From Diaphorobacter sp. HDW4B (lineage in GTDB: Bacteria; Pseudomonadota; Gammaproteobacteria; Burkholderiales; Burkholderiaceae_C): a stretch of 64,000 nt of DNA. How positions within the stretch are numbered: the first letter of the stretch is position 1; each line of letters opens with the position of its first letter. Below the pieces are notes generated by a model. It ran no database searches, was not told where the DNA came from, and was given only the letters and a program-made list of their open reading frames with translations. A program made the translations under genes and the position numbers. Below, piece after piece: positions 60,428-64,000 of this stretch. Location: assembly GCF_011305535.1 (NCBI RefSeq), contig NZ_CP049906.1, positions 496,001-560,000 on the forward strand, given 5' to 3'.

Positions 60428-62767
60428 ATGACTTCATCCAGCATATCCACCCAGTCCAGTGGCTGCCCAGTGGCCCATATGGGCTCTACCGTCCGGAGCA
60501 CCGGCTGCCCGGTGAGCGCTGGAGCGGCGGCGTTTGACCCATTCGAGCCGGCCTATCAGAACAAGCCCTTTGAATATGTGCGCTGGGCGCGTGAGCAGGA
60601 GCCCGTGTTCTTCAGTCCCCAACTGGGCTACTGGGTGGTGACGCGCTACGACGACATCAAGGCCGTTTTTCGCGACAACATCACCTTCAGTCCCTCGATT
60701 GCGCTGGAGAAAATCACCCCCGCCACACCGGAAGCCGTCGAGATCCTCGGCCAATATGGCTATGCGATGAATCGCACGCTGGTCAACGAAGATGAGCCCG
60801 CGCACATGGAGCGCCGTCGGGTGCTGATGGAGCCATTCACTGCCGAGGCATTGCGCACGCATGAGCCCATGGTGCGTCGTTTGGTGCGCGAGTATGTCGA
60901 CCGCTTCATCGACCAGGGTCGCATCGATCTTGTTGACGAAATGCTGTGGGAGGTGCCACTGACGATTGTCCTGCACTTTCTGGGCATCCCCGAAGAGGAT
61001 ATGGGGCGTCTTCGCGAATACTCGATGGCGCACACCGTGAACACTTGGGGGCGCCCGCGTCCCGAGGAGCAGGCAGCCGTGGCCCATGGCGTGGGCAAGT
61101 TCTGGACGCTGGCCGGTGAAATCCTCGAGAAGATGCGCCGCGACCCTTCCGGTCCGGGTTGGATGAAATTCGGCATCCGGCAACAGGTCAGTTACCCGGA
61201 TGTCGTCACCGACTCCTATCTGCATTCGATGATGATGGCCGGCATCTTCGCTGCCCATGAAACCACGGCCAACGCATCGGCGAATGCGGTCAAGCTGGTG
61301 CTCTCGCATCCGAGCGCATGGCAGGACATCTGCGAAGACGCCGGTCTGATTCCGGGCGCTGTGGAGGAGTGCCTGCGTTTCAGCGGCTCCATTGCGGCGT
61401 GGCGTCGCATGGCGACGGCAGACACGCAAGTCGGAGGGGTGTCGATCCCACAGGGTGCAAAGCTGCTGATCGTGGTGGCATCGGCCAACCATGATGACGC
61501 GCGGTTTACCAATCCGGACCTCTTCGACATCCGTCGCCCCAACGCCGATGAACACCTCACCTTCGGATACGGCTCTCATCAATGCATGGGGAAGAATCTG
61601 GCACGGATGGTTTTGCAGGTCCTGCTGGGCGAGCTCACCCAACGGCTGCCTCACATGCGGCTTGCGGAGCAGACCTTTTCGTATGTTCCGAACATCGCTT
61701 TTCATGGTCCGGAACATGTCTGGGTCCAGTGGAATCCTGCTTTGAATCCGGAGCGGGTGAACCCCGCATTCCAGATACGCGACATTCCAGTGCGCATCGG
61801 CGAAGCCGCCAAACAGGCGCATGAACGCTCCGTGCGTGTGGAGGCCACTCATGCGCTCTCGCCGGGCATCCTCCGACTGCGCATGGTTGCCATCGACGGC
61901 GCGGCACTCCCGCGTTGGACACCTGGTGCGCATATTGACGTGCAATGCGGGCAGACGGGCATCTCGCGCCAGTATTCGCTGTGCGGCGATCCGGCGGAGA
62001 CTGGGGCATACGAGATCGCCGTTCTCAAGGAGGCGGAAGGTCGAGGTGGCTCGCGCTGGATCCATGAGCAGGCCCGCGCAGGATCAATGCTCACGATCCG
62101 TGGCCCGCGCAATCACTTCCAGTTCGACGAGAAGGTCCGCCGCGTCGTTCTTGTCGCAGGGGGCATCGGCATCACGCCCATTCAAGCCATGGCGCGCAGG
62201 GCCAAGGCGCTTGGCATCGACTACGTCATTCACTACAGCGGCCGTTCGCGCGCGGACATGGCTTGCTTGAGCGAGCTCGATGCGCTGCATGGCCCCCGTC
62301 TGGTGGTCCACGCGTCCGACGAAGGCTCTCGTGCCGACTACCGGTCACTGTTTGCGTCATACGTACCCGGCACACAAATCTATGCCTGTGGCCCGGCGCG
62401 CATGCTTGAAGCGCTGGAGCAAGCCACCACGCACTGGCCTGCCGACAGCCTCAGAAGCGAACACTTCCACGTGCAGGCTGCGGTCGATTCCAGCTTGAAC
62501 CAAGCTTTCGAACTGCACTTGAAGGACTCGGGGTTGGTGCTGCACGTCGCGGCGGATCAGACCGCATTGCAGGCACTGCGTGAGGCCAATATCGATGTGC
62601 CCAGCGATTGCTGCGAAGGACTGTGCGGATCTTGCGAAGTCCAGGTGCTGGAGGGCGAGGTGGAGCACCGCGACGTGGTGCTGACCCGCAGCGAACGCGA
62701 GGCCAACACCAAGATGATGACCTGCTGCTCGCGCGCTGCAGGAGCCCGACTGGTCATCCATCGCTAG
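60428..62767 (+). CDS. Self-sufficient cytochrome P450 fused to reductase (CYP116B type)
   Basis: Monooxygenase of 779 residues in one chain. The P450 domain (1-445) has the I-helix AGIFAAHETT (271-280), the ExxR pair (E314, R317) and the heme loop FGYGSHQCMG with Cys386. The reductase (about 465-690) has the FMN motif RQYSL (514-518) and the NADH site AGGIGITP (577-584). A plant-type 2Fe-2S domain ends the protein, with C728, C733, C736 and C766 or C767 as ligands. This is the phthalate-dioxygenase-reductase arrangement. It hydroxylates an organic substrate without partner proteins. Confidence 0.95.
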   Translation: MTSSSISTQSSGCPVAHMGSTVRSTGCPVSAGAAAFDPFEPAYQNKPFEYVRWAREQEPVFFSPQLGYWVVTRYDDIKAVFRDNITFSPSIALEKITPATPEAVEILGQYGYAMNRTLVNEDEPAHMERRRVLMEPFTAEALRTHEPMVRRLVREYVDRFIDQGRIDLVDEMLWEVPLTIVLHFLGIPEEDMGRLREYSMAHTVNTWGRPRPEEQAAVAHGVGKFWTLAGEILEKMRRDPSGPGWMKFGIRQQVSYPDVVTDSYLHSMMMAGIFAAHETTANASANAVKLVLSHPSAWQDICEDAGLIPGAVEECLRFSGSIAAWRRMATADTQVGGVSIPQGAKLLIVVASANHDDARFTNPDLFDIRRPNADEHLTFGYGSHQCMGKNLARMVLQVLLGELTQRLPHMRLAEQTFSYVPNIAFHGPEHVWVQWNPALNPERVNPAFQIRDIPVRIGEAAKQAHERSVRVEATHALSPGILRLRMVAIDGAALPRWTPGAHIDVQCGQTGISRQYSLCGDPAETGAYEIAVLKEAEGRGGSRWIHEQARAGSMLTIRGPRNHFQFDEKVRRVVLVAGGIGITPIQAMARRAKALGIDYVIHYSGRSRADMACLSELDALHGPRLVVHASDEGSRADYRSLFASYVPGTQIYACGPARMLEALEQATTHWPADSLRSEHFHVQAAVDSSLNQAFELHLKDSGLVLHVAADQTALQALREANIDVPSDCCEGLCGSCEVQVLEGEVEHRDVVLTRSEREANTKMMTCCSRAAGARLVIHR

Positions 62768-62825
62768 CGCACGTCAAGTCCTACCCGTTTGAATGAAAGA
62801 CAACACAACAAAGAAGGAGACAAAC

Positions 62826-63806
62826 ATGACGATGAATCGACGCCAGTTTGCGGCCTCGGCTGCCGCCTTGTGCACGCTGCCCCATTCGCGTGGCGGTTTT
62901 GCGGGGGCCTATCCGGATCGCAGCATTCGCATGATCGTGCCCTACCCACCCGGCGGCGGCTCGGATGCCTTTGCCCGCGCAGTCGCACCCGTGATGAGCG
63001 ATGTGCTGGGTCAACAGGTCTACATCGACAACCGCCCGGGCGCTTCCAGCATCATTGGCGCCACCGCTGTGGCGCATGCTGCGGCCGACGGATACACGTT
63101 CCTGCTCGGCGACATGAGCACCTACTCCACCAATCGCACCCTGTTCAAGAAGATCAGCTACGACTCGTTCACCGATCTCACGCCCATCACGCTGACGGCA
63201 CGGTTCGGCTTGATTCTGGTGGTTCATCCCTCCGTGGCCGCAACCACATTGCGCGAGTTCATCGCGCTTGCCAAGGCCAGACCGGAACCCCTCAGCTATG
63301 GCAGTCCGGGCGTAGGCAGTCCACACCATCTGGCCATGGAATTGCTCAGCAAACGCGCGGGCATCCAGCTCAATCATGTTCCCTACAAGGGCGACGGTCC
63401 GGCCATGCAGGATTTGCTGGGCGGGCAGATCCCTGTGCTGATCTCCTCGCTGGCGTCGGCCAGCCAGCACATGAAGACCGACAAGGTCCGTGCAATCGCA
63501 TCGACGGGCGCGGCGCGACTGCAACAGGCACCTCAAGTGCCCACCATTGCCGAGTCCGGCATCGCTGGCTTTGATGCATGGGCTTGGCAGGGATTCGCGG
63601 CTCCTGCAGGAACTCCGCCACCAATCATTCACACGTTGAATCAGGCCTTCGCCAAGGCTGCCACCAATGCCTCGGTGCGCCAACGGCTGGCGGATCTGGG
63701 AGGTGAGCTGACGCCCAGTTCTGCGGAAGCGATGCACAAGCACATGCGCAGTGAAGCGGATGTCTGGGCTCCGATCATCCGCGAAGCGGGCATCAGCCTT
63801 GTCTGA
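62826..63806 (+). CDS. Bug/TctC-family periplasmic solute receptor
   Basis: Receptor of 326 residues from the ATG at 62826 (AAGGAGA upstream; the frame is open to 62793). Twin-arginine-like signal with NRRQFAASAAALCTL. Family blocks: IVPYPPGGGSDAFARAV, IDNRPGASSIIGATAVA, VPYKGDGPAMQDLLGGQ and APQVPTIAESG. It follows the P450 gene by 58 bp and may be co-transcribed. Confidence 0.93.
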   Translation: MTMNRRQFAASAAALCTLPHSRGGFAGAYPDRSIRMIVPYPPGGGSDAFARAVAPVMSDVLGQQVYIDNRPGASSIIGATAVAHAAADGYTFLLGDMSTYSTNRTLFKKISYDSFTDLTPITLTARFGLILVVHPSVAATTLREFIALAKARPEPLSYGSPGVGSPHHLAMELLSKRAGIQLNHVPYKGDGPAMQDLLGGQIPVLISSLASASQHMKTDKVRAIASTGAARLQQAPQVPTIAESGIAGFDAWAWQGFAAPAGTPPPIIHTLNQAFAKAATNASVRQRLADLGGELTPSSAEAMHKHMRSEADVWAPIIREAGISLV

Positions 63807-63945
63807 CTTTTCAGTTGGCTCGGTCCGTCCATTCATTGAACGAGTTGCCCGCAGCTCGATTTTTCCTTGAGCTACACGAACCCAACGCAAGCAATGCACG
63901 TCATGTACGCAATGCGGCAGCGTTCCCAAAAGAGGTGTCATCGCC

Positions 63946-64000
63946 ATGCATCAACCCAACCTGCAACCCAACCCCTCCAGCTACCACGACTACCGGGTCT
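63946..64000 (+). CDS. Start of a further gene, truncated by the window
   Basis: ATG at 63946 with AGAGGTG about ten bases upstream, reading MHQPNLQPNPSSYHDYRV to the window end. Too short to name. The spacing to the receptor gene (139 bp) fits a continuing operon. Confidence 0.5.
   Translation, partial: MHQPNLQPNPSSYHDYRV

Noticed and set aside
60434-62065. 543-residue minus-strand open frame across the P450 gene
   Set aside because: Antisense to a protein with all P450 motifs; the composition is that of a GC-rich shadow frame.
1-64000. CRISPR array, rRNA or intact insertion sequence
   Set aside because: No regularly spaced repeats, no rRNA-like sequence and no transposase with flanking inverted repeats were seen.

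Overview
The window looks like a chromosome segment of a Gram-negative betaproteobacterium, most likely Burkholderiales and probably Comamonadaceae. The reasons are five orphan Bug/TctC-type periplasmic solute receptors, a Burkholderiales-style trimeric porin, GC-rich codon use, and acyl-CoA catabolic operons interleaved with these receptors. This assignment is an inference from gene content. I saw no tRNA, rRNA, CRISPR array or intact insertion sequence.

Region 1 (1-8068) is one plus-strand operon: the 3' part of D-serine ammonia-lyase, a complete dipeptide/oligopeptide ABC transporter (receptor, two permeases, one fused double ATPase) and an M81/MlrC-family metallopeptidase. An array of the hexamer GGTTCA lies between the second permease and the ATPase. 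Region 2 (8069-9759) holds the relic of a type I restriction specificity subunit and a LysR regulator. Region 3 (9967-20130) is a long plus-strand acyl-CoA operon: DUF35 protein, thiolase-like protein, Bug receptor, two-subunit CoA-transferase, three-subunit biotin-dependent carboxylase, second Bug receptor, SDR and MaoC hydratase. Region 4 (20136-27467, minus) encodes a branched-chain-amino-acid-type ABC transporter (receptor and LivHMGF), a GntR/FCD regulator, an alpha/beta hydrolase and a metallo-beta-lactamase-fold hydrolase. Divergent from it (27653-30051) are a carboxymuconolactone-decarboxylase-like protein, a 3-hydroxyisobutyrate-dehydrogenase-like enzyme and a third Bug receptor.

Region 5 (about 30050-46080) is an accessory island with mosaic, decayed content: small hypothetical genes, a HigBA toxin-antitoxin pair, an XRE regulator with a perfect palindrome at its start codon, an N6-adenine DNA methyltransferase, and facing it a tightly coupled three-gene operon of a phosphoribosyltransferase-like protein, an ORC/CDC6-like ATPase and an unnamed protein. 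Further along are a multiply frameshifted pseudogene, an ArsR regulator with two SRPBCC proteins, a DUF1993 protein, a TIR-like protein, and a frameshifted MobH-type relaxase followed by an AT-rich palindrome. I read it as a degraded integrative element carrying defence genes. The methyltransferase/ATPase/phosphoribosyltransferase cassette is the best candidate for a little-described system.

Region 6 (46080-64000) is a second catabolic locus. On the minus strand lie a LuxR-type regulator, a VOC protein and an alpha/beta hydrolase. Divergent from them are SDR, DUF35-like, thiolase-like, MaoC and TetR genes. Then on the minus strand come an acyl-CoA ligase, an acyl-CoA dehydrogenase and an alpha-methylacyl-CoA-racemase-like protein. 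On the plus strand follow a porin, a Bug receptor, an NTF2-fold protein, a self-sufficient CYP116B-type P450 and a further Bug receptor. Four promoter regions in this locus share the sequence TGAATTCANWTTCAW. At three of them it sits just downstream of a good -35/17-bp/-10 promoter, which suggests one regulon, most simply under the TetR protein encoded inside it. Together the enzymes resemble a bacterial version of branched-chain (peroxisome-like) beta-oxidation fed by a P450 and an acyl-CoA ligase. The substrate cannot be told from the sequence.
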